DNA from: Micromonospora_E sp048060115
Lineage (GTDB): Bacteria > Actinomycetota > Actinomycetes > Mycobacteriales > Micromonosporaceae
NCBI RefSeq assembly: GCF_048060115.1
Contig: NZ_JBHMIM010000010.1
Location: 62,001 to 126,000 of the forward strand
Direction of reading: 5' to 3'
DNA length: 64,000 nt
Under the pieces are notes generated by a model, which did not search any database, was not told where the DNA came from, and was given only the letters and a program-made list of their open reading frames with translations. The position numbers and the translations under genes are program-made. This document shows, in pieces, positions 40,153 to 49,032 of the stretch (within the stretch, counting starts at the first letter, position 1; each line of letters starts with the position of its first letter).

Positions 40153-40929
40153 TCAGTGTCCGTCGTACGCCCGGCGGACGGTACCCAGGTGGGCCCGCAT
40201 CGCCGCCTGCGCACCCTCGACATCACCGGCCTCGACATAGCCGCAGATCTCGGTGTGTTCGGCGTCGATCTGGCTCCAGTACTCCGCGGGCATGTCGCGG
40301 TCGGCGGTCCGCGCCTGCAGCACCCGGAAGACCGGCTCGGCCATCACCCCGAGCAGCTGGTTACCGGTCGCCTCGACCAGCACCCCGTGGAAGGTCCGGT
40401 GCTCACGGAACTTGCGGCCGCGGGCCCGAGTCGACTTCTCCCGCTCCACCGCTTGACGCATCAGCACCAGATGTTCGTCGGCGCGGCGCAGCGCGGCCAG
40501 CCCGGCCGCCGGCACCTCCAGGCACTCCCGCGCCTCCAGCAGGTTGTCCAACGTGATGTCCCGGGCCCCGGACATCAGCCCGAAGCTCATCTCCAGATAC
40601 TCGCTCACCTGGTCGAACTGCACCCGGGCCACGAAGGTGCCGCCGGTGGTTCCCCGGGTGGTGCGGATCAGATCCTTGGACGCCAGCACCCGCAACGCCT
40701 CCCGTACCGTGCTACGGCTGACCCCGAAGATCTCCGACAGTTCGACCTCGGTCGGCAACCGGTCCCCCGCGGTCAGCGACCCGTCCAGGATCCGCTCCCG
40801 CAACTGGTCGGCGACCTGCTGGTACGCGGGTTGGACCCGGGTCACCCCGAGCACCCCAGGATCCCGGCGGTGCCCTGGGATCGCCTTTTCCGACCGGCTC
40901 GCCGGCTCGTGCGTCACGTCCTTGGCCAT
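40153..40929 (-). CDS. GntR-family (FadR/FCD type) transcriptional regulator
   Basis: 258 residues from ATG at 40929. The N-terminal winged helix has VADQLRERILDGSLTAGDRLPTEVELSEIFGVSRSTVREALRVLASKDLIRTTRGTTGGTFV. The C-terminal FCD domain has LLEARECLEVPAAGLAAL and FREHRTFHGVLVEATGN, with His/Asp residues that bind metal or ligand. It is encoded between the two large catabolic operons. Its likely sites are GTCNGAC palindromes at 40037, 46123, 46234, 50023, 50181 and 53479. FCD regulators are usually repressors released by a CoA ester or organic acid. Confidence 0.88.
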   Translation of the reverse strand: MAKDVTHEPASRSEKAIPGHRRDPGVLGVTRVQPAYQQVADQLRERILDGSLTAGDRLPTEVELSEIFGVSRSTVREALRVLASKDLIRTTRGTTGGTFVARVQFDQVSEYLEMSFGLMSGARDITLDNLLEARECLEVPAAGLAALRRADEHLVLMRQAVEREKSTRARGRKFREHRTFHGVLVEATGNQLLGVMAEPVFRVLQARTADRDMPAEYWSQIDAEHTEICGYVEAGDVEGAQAAMRAHLGTVRRAYDGH

Positions 40930-41023
40930 GGTCACTTCGGCTCCGCATCCTTTCGGACCCGCACACCGGAGTGCGGATTCGTCGCGAACCACCACGGTAG
41001 GGCATGGCGGACGCCGATCCGCG

Positions 41024-41950
41024 TCACTGTCGGCCATCCCCGGTCGAACGGGTGGTCCCGGCCAGCTCGCCGATCAGCGCCCGCGTTGCCGCCCGTTCCT
41101 CCGGGGTGCCGTAGAACTGAGCCGCGAAGGTGCTCGCCCCGGCCCGCGCATAGCGGTCGATCTCGGCCCGCACCTCGTCTGCGTCACCGACGATCGCCAT
41201 CTGGTTGGCCCGCTGTAAACCTTCGCGGTCCAGCATCGCCCGGTAGGACGGCTTGTCGTCGTACCAGCCGAGCACCGGGTCGATCGCCGCGCGGGCCCGG
41301 GTCGGGTCGTCGGTGACGCAGACCGCGGCGGTCACCACGATCTCGGGGGCCGGCCGACCAGCCGTCCGCGCGGCGGCGGTGATCGCCGGTACGGTCAGCT
41401 CGGTCAGCGTGCGCGGGCCGACCATCCAGGTGATCGTGCCGGCGGCAAGGGCACCGGTCAGCTCCAGCATCTTCGGGCCCAGCGCGGAGACCATCACCGC
41501 CGGTGCCGGCGGGTCGCCGCTGATCGTCAGGTCACCCCGGGCGGTGATCACCTCACCGGTGTAGCGGACCCGCTGGGTCAGCGCGCCGGTCAGCGCGGTC
41601 AGGTACTCGCGCATGTAGCGCGCCGGCCGCTCGTAGGACATCCCCCAGCAGGGCTCGACCACCTGCGGGTGCGACGGCCCGACGCCGAGCACCAACCGGC
41701 CGCCGAGCAGCATGTTGGTGGTGAGCGCCTGCTGGGCCAGGGCCATCGGGTGACGCGGGTAGACCGGCACCACGGCGGTGCCGATCCGCAGCCGGCTCAG
41801 CTGCCGACCGTACGCGCCGATCACGGTCAGCGTGTCGTGCCCGAAGCCCTGCGTCAGCCAGTAGCTGGCGATCCCGTCGGCGTCGGCGGCCCGCAGGTCA
41901 CGCTCGAGGTCGTCGAGCCGTTCGATGTGGCTGAAGATCCCGTAGTCCAT
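41024..41950 (-). CDS. LLM-class (F420-dependent type) oxidoreductase
   Basis: 308 residues from ATG at 41950. MDYGIFSHIERLDDLERDLRAADADGIASYWLTQGF, RIGTAVVPVYPRHPMALAQQALTTNMLLGGRLVLGVGPSH and VMVSALGPKMLELTGALAAGTITWMVGP are luciferase-like. It differs in sequence from the LLM enzyme at 38425. Last structural gene of the operon that starts with the binding protein at 46013; a 94-nt gap leads to the GntR gene. Confidence 0.85.
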   Translation of the reverse strand: MDYGIFSHIERLDDLERDLRAADADGIASYWLTQGFGHDTLTVIGAYGRQLSRLRIGTAVVPVYPRHPMALAQQALTTNMLLGGRLVLGVGPSHPQVVEPCWGMSYERPARYMREYLTALTGALTQRVRYTGEVITARGDLTISGDPPAPAVMVSALGPKMLELTGALAAGTITWMVGPRTLTELTVPAITAAARTAGRPAPEIVVTAAVCVTDDPTRARAAIDPVLGWYDDKPSYRAMLDREGLQRANQMAIVGDADEVRAEIDRYARAGASTFAAQFYGTPEERAATRALIGELAGTTRSTGDGRQ

Positions 41951-41958
41951 CGTGCCCC

Positions 41959-42729
41959 TCAGTGCCGGAATTCCCGCATGGACTCGCCGCGCCGGGCGGT
42001 CGAGGCGTCGGAGCGGGCCAGCATCGCCAACCCGAACGCCTCGGCCGCGGACCGCTGCGCCTGCACCGCCGTCCACACCGTCTCCACCGTGGTGGTCAGC
42101 ACGTCGAGCGGATGCTGGGCGATCTCGGTGGCGATGGCCAACGCCCGGTCCACCAGATCGGCGGGAGCGGTCACCTCGGTCACCAGACCGAGCTCCAGCG
42201 CCCGGCGGGCGTCGATGCGGTACGCGCGCCCGGTCAGCACCATCCGCATCAGCTCGCCGAGCGGCAGCCGCCCCAGCGCGCCGACCGCCTCGACCGGGTT
42301 GGCCAGGCCCACGTCGTGGTGGGTGTCGAAGAAGGTCGCCGTCTCGGTGCAGAGCACCACGTCGGCGTCGTTGACGAAGTGCCAGCCACCGGCGCAGCAG
42401 TGCCCGTTGACCGCCGTCACCACCGGCTTGTAGACGCCCAGGTCGCGGGCGGTCAACGCGACCCGGCCGGCGTGGTCCAGCGACGGACTGGTGACCCCGG
42501 CGTCGAGGGTGTCGTCGACGTCGAAGCCGGTGCAGAAGCCGCGCTCGCCGGCTCCGGTCAGCACGGCGACGTGCAGGCCGTCGTCGGCACCGAACCAGCG
42601 CCAGGTACGCCGCAGTTCGTCGACCATCACCCGGTCGTAGGCGTTGAGCCGGTGCGGCCGGTCCAGGGTGACCAGCAGCACCCGCCCGTGCCGGGTCAGC
42701 GTGAGGGTGCTGGTCGACGGCGGTTTCAC
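41959..42729 (-). CDS. Enoyl-CoA hydratase/isomerase family protein
   Basis: 256-residue crotonase fold. GRVLLVTLDRPHRLNAYDRVMVDEL, first oxyanion-hole segment GAGERGFCTGFDVDD, second GHCCAGGWHFVNDADVVLCTETATFFDTHHDVGL. The active-site Glu pair of classical hydratases is not evident (the stretch reads FFDTHHDVGLAN), so another crotonase reaction is possible. 8-nt gap to the LLM gene. Confidence 0.8.
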   Translation of the reverse strand: MKPPSTSTLTLTRHGRVLLVTLDRPHRLNAYDRVMVDELRRTWRWFGADDGLHVAVLTGAGERGFCTGFDVDDTLDAGVTSPSLDHAGRVALTARDLGVYKPVVTAVNGHCCAGGWHFVNDADVVLCTETATFFDTHHDVGLANPVEAVGALGRLPLGELMRMVLTGRAYRIDARRALELGLVTEVTAPADLVDRALAIATEIAQHPLDVLTTTVETVWTAVQAQRSAAEAFGLAMLARSDASTARRGESMREFRH

Positions 42730-43265
42730 GGCTGCTCCGGGTTTTTCGCGCCGACGCCCGGCGCAGAATCGGACTCGGACTCGGACTCGGGCTCGGGCAG
42801 TGGGCGCAGCAGGTAGGAACGCGTCATCCGCAGGACGGTCTCGTCCCGCTGGTTGCGTACGTCGTCGTGCACCACGCCCACGTACATCCGCCCGCCCGGG
42901 GTCGGCTCCAACCGCGTCACCTCGATACGCACGCGTAGCGTGTCACCGGCGGACACCGGCCCGGTGTAACGGATCTCGTCGATGCCGAGCGCGGCGTGGC
43001 AGTCCAGGCCGGCGGCGTACCAGGCGGCGTACATGGTGGTCGAGGTGAGCCCGGCGGCGAGCGCGATCAGGCACGGCCCGCCCAGGATCGGCCGGCCGAA
43101 CCCGGTGCCGCGCATGTACTCGGCGTCGGTGTGCAGCGGGCCGTTCTCCCAGGAGACGTTGACGATCGCGGCGAAGTCTCCGTCGGTCAGCGTCCGGGCC
43201 GGGGTGAGCAGCACCGCCCCGGCCGCGAATGCGGTCGGCAGCCGGGGTCGCAGCGCGCCGGTCAC
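42726..43265 (-). CDS. MaoC-like hotdog protein with acidic tail
   Basis: 179 residues from GTG at 43265, overlapping the ATPase stop as GTGA. ILGGPCLIALAAGLTSTTMYAAWYAAGLDCHAALGIDEIRYTGPVSAGDTLRVRIEV is the hotdog core. The tail contains ESESESDS, encoded by a hexanucleotide repeat (GACTCG units at about 42769-42800), so its length may vary between strains. Likely hydratase or thioesterase of the same pathway. Confidence 0.75.
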   Translation of the reverse strand: MTGALRPRLPTAFAAGAVLLTPARTLTDGDFAAIVNVSWENGPLHTDAEYMRGTGFGRPILGGPCLIALAAGLTSTTMYAAWYAAGLDCHAALGIDEIRYTGPVSAGDTLRVRIEVTRLEPTPGGRMYVGVVHDDVRNQRDETVLRMTRSYLLRPLPEPESESESDSAPGVGAKNPEQP

Positions 43266-44083
43266 GACGCACCCGGCCCGGCGAGTCGGGTGTGTGCCTC
43301 GTCGACGACGAGACCACCGTCGTCGGTGGCGGTCATCGTCGAGATGATCTCGTGGGTGAGTTCGCGGCTGACGTCGAACAGCCGGGGATCGTCGTAGCTG
43401 CGCGGCAACGGCACCTCGACGTCGACCACCCGGCGTACGGTCGACGGCCGGTTGGACATCAGCACCACCCGGTCGGAGAGCACCGCGGCCTCGAACACGT
43501 TGTGGGTGACGAAGACGAACGCCTTGCCCGCCGTCTGGGTACGCAGTTCCAGCAGCAGCTGACGCAGGCTGCGGGCGGTGAACTCGTCCAGCCCGCTGAA
43601 CGGCTCGTCCATCAGCATCACCGGCGCGTCCAGCACGAACGCCCGGGCCAGCGCGGTGCGCTGCTGCATGCCGCCGGAGATCTGGTGCGGATAGTGGTTC
43701 TCGAAGCCGGCCAGTCCGACCCGACGCAGCACCGGCATCACCCGGTCGGACCACTGCGCCCGGTCCACCCCGGTCGCCTTCAGGGCGAACTCGACGTTCT
43801 GCCGGACTGTCTTCCAGGGCAGCAGCCGCGGCTCCTGGAACACGTAGCTGAACTGCACCCCCGGTGCCCCGCTGCGGATCTCGGCTGTGCCGGTGAAGTC
43901 GGTGTCCAGCCCGCTGAGCATGTTCAGCACGGTCGACTTGCCACAGCCGGACGGTCCGACCAGCGCGACGAACTCGCCGTCGGCGATCTCCAGGTTCATC
44001 CGCTCGATGACCGTGATGAAGCCGTTGCGGGTGTGGAAGCCCTTGACCAGGTCGGATATGACGATCCGGGCGTCGGCGCTCAT
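43262..44083 (-). CDS. ABC importer ATPase, nitrate/sulfonate/taurine type
   Basis: 273 residues. Walker A GPSGCGKST near 42, Q-loop FQEPRLLPWKTV (typical of SsuB/TauB), signature ISGGMQQR, Walker B VMLMDEPFSGLDEFT, H-loop VFVTHNVFEAAVLSDRVV. Cytosolic subunit that drives the permease at 44080. Overlaps it by 4 nt. Confidence 0.9.
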   Translation of the reverse strand: MSADARIVISDLVKGFHTRNGFITVIERMNLEIADGEFVALVGPSGCGKSTVLNMLSGLDTDFTGTAEIRSGAPGVQFSYVFQEPRLLPWKTVRQNVEFALKATGVDRAQWSDRVMPVLRRVGLAGFENHYPHQISGGMQQRTALARAFVLDAPVMLMDEPFSGLDEFTARSLRQLLLELRTQTAGKAFVFVTHNVFEAAVLSDRVVLMSNRPSTVRRVVDVEVPLPRSYDDPRLFDVSRELTHEIISTMTATDDGGLVVDEAHTRLAGPGAS

Positions 44084-44943
44084 CGGGCCCCCTCCGGACG
44101 CCAGCGGAACAGCTTGGCCTCGATCGGTTTGAACACCGCCAACTCCAGCACCACCATCAGGATCGAGAAGAACAGCGTGAGTGCGAAGACCTGTTCCATC
44201 CGGAAGAGCTGGAACCAGTAGTTGAGCCGGTAGCCGATGCCGTCGGTGCGGCCGAGCAGCTCGGCGAGGACGACGACCTTCCACACGATGCCGAACCCGA
44301 ACCGGGCCGAGGCCATCACCGCCGGCAGCACCTGGGGCAGGGTCACCTCCCGGGTACGCAGGCCCCGCGACGCACCGAGAGTGCGGGCCATCTGGCCGAG
44401 CCGGGGGTCGATCGCCTTGACCCCGGACCACATGTTGATCGCGATGATCGGAAAGGACGTCAGGGTGATCGCCACGACGGTGGCGGTGTCGTTGAGGCCG
44501 AACATGATGAACGCGACGATCACCCAGCAGAGGCTGGGGATGGTCTGGCCGACGGCGATCCAGATGTCCAGCAGCCCTTCGGCGATCCGGGACAGCCCCA
44601 TCACCAGACCGACCAGCACACCGAGCACCATGGAGGCGGCGAAGCCGATCAGGATCCGGACCATGGTGACCTGCAGGTCGGTCCAGAAGACCGTCTCCTG
44701 CACGCTGGTCACCAACGCCGACGCGGTGGTCCACGGGGTCGGCAGGATCCGCTCACCGACGGCCAGTGAACCCAGCCACCAGATGACGATCAGCATGAAC
44801 ACGGAGGCGATCCGCAGCGAGACGCCGTGCCGCAGGAAGCGGTGGGCACCACCGCGCCCACCGCCACCGCGGCCACCCGCCGCGCCACGATCCGCCGCTC
44901 CGGCCGTCGCGAGCGCCGGCTGGGTGGTTTCGGACAGGGTCAT
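44080..44943 (-). CDS. ABC importer permease, nitrate/sulfonate/taurine type
   Basis: 287 residues. A Gly/Arg-rich N-terminus (AAGGRGGGGRGG) precedes six membrane helices. The EAA-like loop is QMARTLGASRGLRTREVTLPQVLPAVMASAR. TIPSLCWVIVAFIMFGL is typical of SsuC/TauC permeases. Follows the binding protein after 35 nt. Confidence 0.88.
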   Translation of the reverse strand: MTLSETTQPALATAGAADRGAAGGRGGGGRGGAHRFLRHGVSLRIASVFMLIVIWWLGSLAVGERILPTPWTTASALVTSVQETVFWTDLQVTMVRILIGFAASMVLGVLVGLVMGLSRIAEGLLDIWIAVGQTIPSLCWVIVAFIMFGLNDTATVVAITLTSFPIIAINMWSGVKAIDPRLGQMARTLGASRGLRTREVTLPQVLPAVMASARFGFGIVWKVVVLAELLGRTDGIGYRLNYWFQLFRMEQVFALTLFFSILMVVLELAVFKPIEAKLFRWRPEGAR

Positions 44944-44978
44944 CGTGCGTCTCCTCGCGAGGCGGGGGGTGGTCGACG

Positions 44979-46013
44979 TCAGACGAACAGCCCGTCGGGC
45001 ACCTCGGGCAGGAACTCCGGCTCACCGTTGTCGCTCAGGAAGGTGAGCAGCTCGGCGGCCTGCTGCTTCTCCTGCTCGCCCCACTGCTCGACGAGCCGGC
45101 CGCGCTGGTTCTCCCAGATGACGTCGAGCACTGCCTGGTCGTCGATCTCGTACAACTCCCGCAGGGCGCTGTCCCACAGCGACTGGTCGCCGTTGAACCG
45201 GGTCTGGTACTCGAGGTTCACGTCGACGAAGGCCTGCACGGCCTCCTGGTTGGCGTCGATGAAGTCGGTGGCGAAGTCCCAGCCGGCGGTGAACGCCTGC
45301 AGCCCGGTGGCCTCCTCCAGCAGCACGCCGAGGTCGCCCAGCGACCGGTACTCGCCGCTGACCACCCGGTCCGCACCGGCCGGGTCGATCACCAGTGCCA
45401 TGTCCACGTCGCCCTGGCCGAGCAGTTCGGCCATCAGGTTCGGGGCGCCGTACTGCACCTCGCAGTCGGTGGTGGGGTTGAAGCCGTGGTATTCGCGGCA
45501 GAGTGCGAAGAACTGGTTGGTGGAGGAACCGATCGCACTGCCGAACAGACCAAGCTTGCGCCCACGCAGGTCACCGAGGGACTGGATGTCGCTGTCGGCG
45601 CGCACCAGGATGCCGTTGGTGGTGCGCTGCAGCGCGCAGACGACCTTGCGGTCGACGCCGGTGGCGACCAGGTTGGCGGTGGACGGGATGCCGCCGAGGC
45701 CACCGTCGACCTCGTTGGCCCGGTACGCGGTGTAGACGGCGGCCGCCTCGGCGTACTCCTCGTACTGGATGTCGAGGCCGGCGGCCTCGAAGGCACCGTC
45801 GGACATGGCGAGCTTGAACGCGGCGAGCGCCGAGGCCGGTAGTCCGGCGAGTCGGATCGTGGTGAGGTCGCCGTCGGCGGCGCCGGTGGAACCGGAGTCG
45901 GAGTCGTCGCTGCCGCAGGCGGTCAGCAGTACGCCGCCCATGAACGCGCCGCCGAGACCGGCGAGCACGGAGCGACGGGAGAGGGCGACACCGGAACTAT
46001 TGAAGTGGGACAC
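44979..46013 (-). CDS. ABC importer solute-binding lipoprotein, SsuA/TauA/NMT1 type
   Basis: 344 residues from GTG at 46013 (AGGAGG 5 nt upstream). Twin-arginine-like SRRSVLAGLGGAF and lipobox LLTAC. The fold is NMT1/SsuA-like: TTIRLAGLPASALAAFKLAMSDGAFEAAGLDIQYEEYAEAAAVYTAYRANEVDGGLGGIPSTANLVATG. Ligands of the class include sulfonates, nitrate, pyrimidines and aromatic acids; here it is probably the acid degraded by the island. First gene of an operon reaching 41024. Upstream lies a GTCAGAG inverted pair. Confidence 0.88.
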   Translation of the reverse strand: MSHFNSSGVALSRRSVLAGLGGAFMGGVLLTACGSDDSDSGSTGAADGDLTTIRLAGLPASALAAFKLAMSDGAFEAAGLDIQYEEYAEAAAVYTAYRANEVDGGLGGIPSTANLVATGVDRKVVCALQRTTNGILVRADSDIQSLGDLRGRKLGLFGSAIGSSTNQFFALCREYHGFNPTTDCEVQYGAPNLMAELLGQGDVDMALVIDPAGADRVVSGEYRSLGDLGVLLEEATGLQAFTAGWDFATDFIDANQEAVQAFVDVNLEYQTRFNGDQSLWDSALRELYEIDDQAVLDVIWENQRGRLVEQWGEQEKQQAAELLTFLSDNGEPEFLPEVPDGLFV

Positions 46014-46098
46014 GATGGCCTCCTGATCACGAAGTCCGTGCGGTCGACAGGTGAGCCGCGAGCCGCATCGGGACCTTGGTGCGGATGACACTAACGGC

Positions 46099-46129
46099 CT
46101 CTGACCAGCCAGTCCACTAAAAGTCAGAG
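46099..46129. promoter_or_regulatory. Operator candidate upstream of the importer operon
   Basis: CTCTGAC (46099-46105) and GTCAGAG (46123-46129) form an inverted pair with 17 nt between. Each half is one base from GTCNGAC when read as that palindrome. It lies 85-115 nt before the binding-protein start. Confidence 0.45.
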
Positions 46130-46233
46130 TTTTACCGTACTGACACAATCTCCACCGCTGGCAGCAGCCCAACAAGCGGGCAGCGCCGCGTTTCAATACG
46201 GGTACAGCGACGAAAACTGTCCCACCCACATTG

Positions 46234-46240
46234 GTCAGAC
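46234..46240. promoter_or_regulatory. GTCAGAC operator candidate
   Basis: A perfect GTCNGAC palindrome with flanks TTG and ATT, in the gap between the acyl-CoA ligase end and the binding-protein start. It is 221 nt from the latter, so it may be a distal site. Confidence 0.4.
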
Positions 46241-46263
46241 ATTGGAAGAGAAGGCGCCTACAA

Positions 46264-47799
46264 TCAACCCTTACCAGGTTGACTGACGTACTCGTCGCGG
46301 ATCGTCCGCTTGAGGATCTTCCCGCTCGGGTTGCGCGGCAACTGGTCGACCACGTGCCATTCCCGGGGAACCTTGTACCGCGCCACGTGCTCCCGTACGT
46401 AGCCATCCAGCGTGGAGACGTCGATCTGCTGGCCGGCACGGCTCACCACGAACGCGGCGATCCGCTCGCCGTACACCTCGTCCGGAACGCCGACCACCGC
46501 GACCTCGTCCACCGGCCCGTGCCGCGCGATGACCTCCTCGATCTCGCGGGGGAAGATGTTCACCCCACCCGCGATGATCATGTCCTTCTTCCGGTCGACG
46601 ATCGAGATGAAGCCTTCCTCGTCGCGGACCGCGATGTCGCCGACCGAGAAGAACCCGTCGGCGTCGTACCCGGCCCGGGTGGCCTCCTCGTCGTTGAGAT
46701 AGCCGGTCAGCAGCAGCGGCGAACGCGCGTACAGCTCGCCGGGCTCGCCGGGACCGACCTGCGCCCCGTCCTCGTCGACCAGCCGCACCTCGTTCCAGAA
46801 CCACGGATGGCCCACGCTGCCCGCCCGGTCCAGCGCGAACTCCGGCCGCAGGTTGGTCACGATCGAACACTCCGTCGACCCGTAGAGTTCGTGCACCTCC
46901 ACGCCGGGGAACGCCTCGATCACCCATTCCTTGAGCGCGACCGGCAACGCGGCGGCGTTGAAGTAGAGGGTCTTCAGCGCCGACAGGTCGTAGCGGGCCG
47001 CCGGCTCCGGGCAGAACCGGCGGATGTGCTGGGCGTGCGTGGGCACCAGGAAGACCGTCTCCGCCCGGCTGCTCACCATCAGGTCGAGCAGCCGCTCCGG
47101 ATCCCAGGTCGGCAGCACGGTGCAGGAGCCGCCGAGCATCGGTGCCGCGTACGCGAACTCGAAGCCGGCGCCGTGGTACATCGGGGCCACCGCGATCGTG
47201 CTGCGGTTCGGGCCCAGCCCGTAGTCCAGCCCCACCCCGAACGCGGTCAGCACCCGGCCCCGGTGGGTGAGCAGCACCCCCTTGGGTCGCCCGGTGGTGC
47301 CGGAGGTGTACGTGACACAGAACGGATCCAGCTCGTCGACCGGCACCTGCGGGTCGACCGCCCGCCCACCGTCGAGGAACGTCCCGTAGTGCTCGCCCAC
47401 CCCGCCGTCGAAGCTGAGCACCAGCCGTAGCCCGTCGAGCAGCCCGTCGACCCGGTCGGCGAGGTCGTCGGCGACGATGATCCCCTGGACGGCCGAGTGG
47501 GCCAGGATGTACGCGTTGTCGGTCACGTTGTTGCGCGGGTTCAGCGGCACCGTCGGGATACCGGCCTTGGCCATCGCCGCGGAGATCTCGAAGTACTCGT
47601 ACCGGTTGTTGCTCAGCACCGCGATCCGCTCCCCGGGCGCCAACCCCCGGTCCAGGGTCGCACTGGCCAGCTGGCTCGACCGCTGGTGCAGGGCACCGAA
47701 GGTGACCTCACGGTCGCCGTCGACCACCGCGATCCGGCGTGGCGTGGCGCGGCCGAACTCCCGGATCCCGGCCGCCATGTTGAGCTGCACACCCGTCAC
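46264..47799 (-). CDS. AMP-forming acyl-CoA ligase
   Basis: 511 residues from GTG at 47799 (GTGA overlap with the MaoC gene). All adenylation motifs are present: TYTSGTTGRPKGV (A3), YGSTE (A5), GFFSVGDIAVRDEEGFISIVDRKKD (A7/A8), and NPSGKILKR with the catalytic Lys (A10). It activates a carboxylic acid with ATP and CoA, presumably the compound brought in by the importer. The substrate pocket cannot be read with confidence. Last gene of the 49964-46264 operon. Confidence 0.9.
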   Translation of the reverse strand: MTGVQLNMAAGIREFGRATPRRIAVVDGDREVTFGALHQRSSQLASATLDRGLAPGERIAVLSNNRYEYFEISAAMAKAGIPTVPLNPRNNVTDNAYILAHSAVQGIIVADDLADRVDGLLDGLRLVLSFDGGVGEHYGTFLDGGRAVDPQVPVDELDPFCVTYTSGTTGRPKGVLLTHRGRVLTAFGVGLDYGLGPNRSTIAVAPMYHGAGFEFAYAAPMLGGSCTVLPTWDPERLLDLMVSSRAETVFLVPTHAQHIRRFCPEPAARYDLSALKTLYFNAAALPVALKEWVIEAFPGVEVHELYGSTECSIVTNLRPEFALDRAGSVGHPWFWNEVRLVDEDGAQVGPGEPGELYARSPLLLTGYLNDEEATRAGYDADGFFSVGDIAVRDEEGFISIVDRKKDMIIAGGVNIFPREIEEVIARHGPVDEVAVVGVPDEVYGERIAAFVVSRAGQQIDVSTLDGYVREHVARYKVPREWHVVDQLPRNPSGKILKRTIRDEYVSQPGKG

Positions 47800-48245
47800 C
47801 TTGGGTCCGCCTTTCCCGATTCGTTCATCAGCATGACGGCTTCGGCCTCGGCCACGGGCGCACCGTCGGCGTCGACGGCGGTCCACCGCAGCTCGGCCAC
47901 GACCTTGCCGCTGGAGGTGCTCCGGCTGGCGAGGCGCTCGATCCGCACCCGCAGCGTGGCGCCGGCCCGGACCAGCTGATGGAACCGCATCCGGCGCAGC
48001 TCCAGCAGCGCGATCGCGTCGTCGAGCTGCCCGGACTGCTCGGCCAGGCCGCCCATCAGCAGCAGCACCGCCTGGCCGGGCAGCGGCGGGCCACCGCCAC
48101 TGCCCGGGTCCGGCGGGTTGAACAGCGGATGGGTGTAGCCGCCCCGACTGATCAGGGTGTCGACCAGCTCCGCGGTGACGGTGACCGACGGCGGATCCGC
48201 CGACGGCGAGGGCGGGGCCGGCGGTTCAGGCAAGGCCGCGGACAT
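47796..48245 (-). CDS. MaoC-like hotdog protein
   Basis: 149 residues with a Pro/Ser-rich N-terminus. The hotdog core includes SRGGYTHPLFNPPDPGSGGGPPLPGQAVLLLMGGLAEQ and RMRFHQLVRAGATLRVRIERLASRSTSSGKVVAELRW. Overlaps the enoyl-CoA hydratase by 20 nt. Fifth and last MaoC-type protein of the island. Confidence 0.75.
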   Translation of the reverse strand: MSAALPEPPAPPSPSADPPSVTVTAELVDTLISRGGYTHPLFNPPDPGSGGGPPLPGQAVLLLMGGLAEQSGQLDDAIALLELRRMRFHQLVRAGATLRVRIERLASRSTSSGKVVAELRWTAVDADGAPVAEAEAVMLMNESGKADPR

Positions 48246-49032
48246 CGACGTCCCCCCAGACCGGCTCGCGCTTGTCGACGAACGCCCGGTAGCCCTCGGC
48301 CACCTCGGGCACCTCCTCGTGCAGCCGGGAGAACATCTCGCGCTCGTAGCGCAGGCCCTCCTCCAGCGTCATGGTGTGCACCGAGTTGAGCAGCCGCTTG
48401 GTGATCGCCATCGCCGGGCGGGACCGGCCGCGCAGCGACGACAGCAGCTTGCCGACCTCGTCGTCCAGCTGCGCCCGGGGTGCGCTGGCCAGCGCGACAC
48501 CCCACTGCACCAGCTCCGGCCCGCGCAGCCACAGCGGGGTGAGCATCAGCGCCTTGGCCCGCTGGTCGCCGAGCTTGCGCGGCGCACGCTGGCTGGAGCC
48601 GGCACCGGGCGGCATGCCGAACTCCAGGTGGATGTCGCCGACCTTCGCCTCGTCGGCGGCGATCACGAAATCACAGGCCAGGATCAGCTCGAAGCCACCG
48701 GCGCGGGCGAGGCCGTTGACCCGGGCGACGACCGGTACGCCGAGCTGCTCGATGCGACGCAGTACCGCATGGTACGAGCGCAGGAACGGCAGAAAGATCC
48801 GCTGTGGGTCGTCGAAGCAGGATTCCAGGAAGTCGATGTCCATCCCGACGCTGAACGCCCGGTCCCCCACTCCGGTGATCACCACGGCCCGCAGGGTGTG
48901 ATCGACCTCGGCGGCGGCCAGGGCGGCGTCCAGTCCGGCGATCGCCGCCGGCGTCAGGCTGTTCATCGTCTCCGGGCCGTCGAGGACGATCGTCATCACC
49001 TGGTCGTCGGTGGCGAACCGTACGTCGGTCAC
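48226..49032 (-). CDS. Enoyl-CoA hydratase/isomerase family protein
   Basis: 268 residues from GTG at 49032, overlapping the cupin stop. Crotonase fold: VMTIVLDGPETMNSLTPAAIAGLDAAL, first oxyanion hole VGDRAFSVGMDIDFLE, second NGLARAGGFELILACDFVIAADEAKVGDIHLEFGMPPGAG. A Glu is present in HLEFG, compatible with a hydratase. Co-transcribed with the cupin, MaoC and ligase genes. Confidence 0.85.
   Translation of the reverse strand: MTDVRFATDDQVMTIVLDGPETMNSLTPAAIAGLDAALAAAEVDHTLRAVVITGVGDRAFSVGMDIDFLESCFDDPQRIFLPFLRSYHAVLRRIEQLGVPVVARVNGLARAGGFELILACDFVIAADEAKVGDIHLEFGMPPGAGSSQRAPRKLGDQRAKALMLTPLWLRGPELVQWGVALASAPRAQLDDEVGKLLSSLRGRSRPAMAITKRLLNSVHTMTLEEGLRYEREMFSRLHEEVPEVAEGYRAFVDKREPVWGDVDVRGLA

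Noticed and set aside
42769..42800. Short tandem repeat as a CRISPR or satellite
   Set aside because: It is a hexanucleotide repeat inside a coding tail, without spacers.
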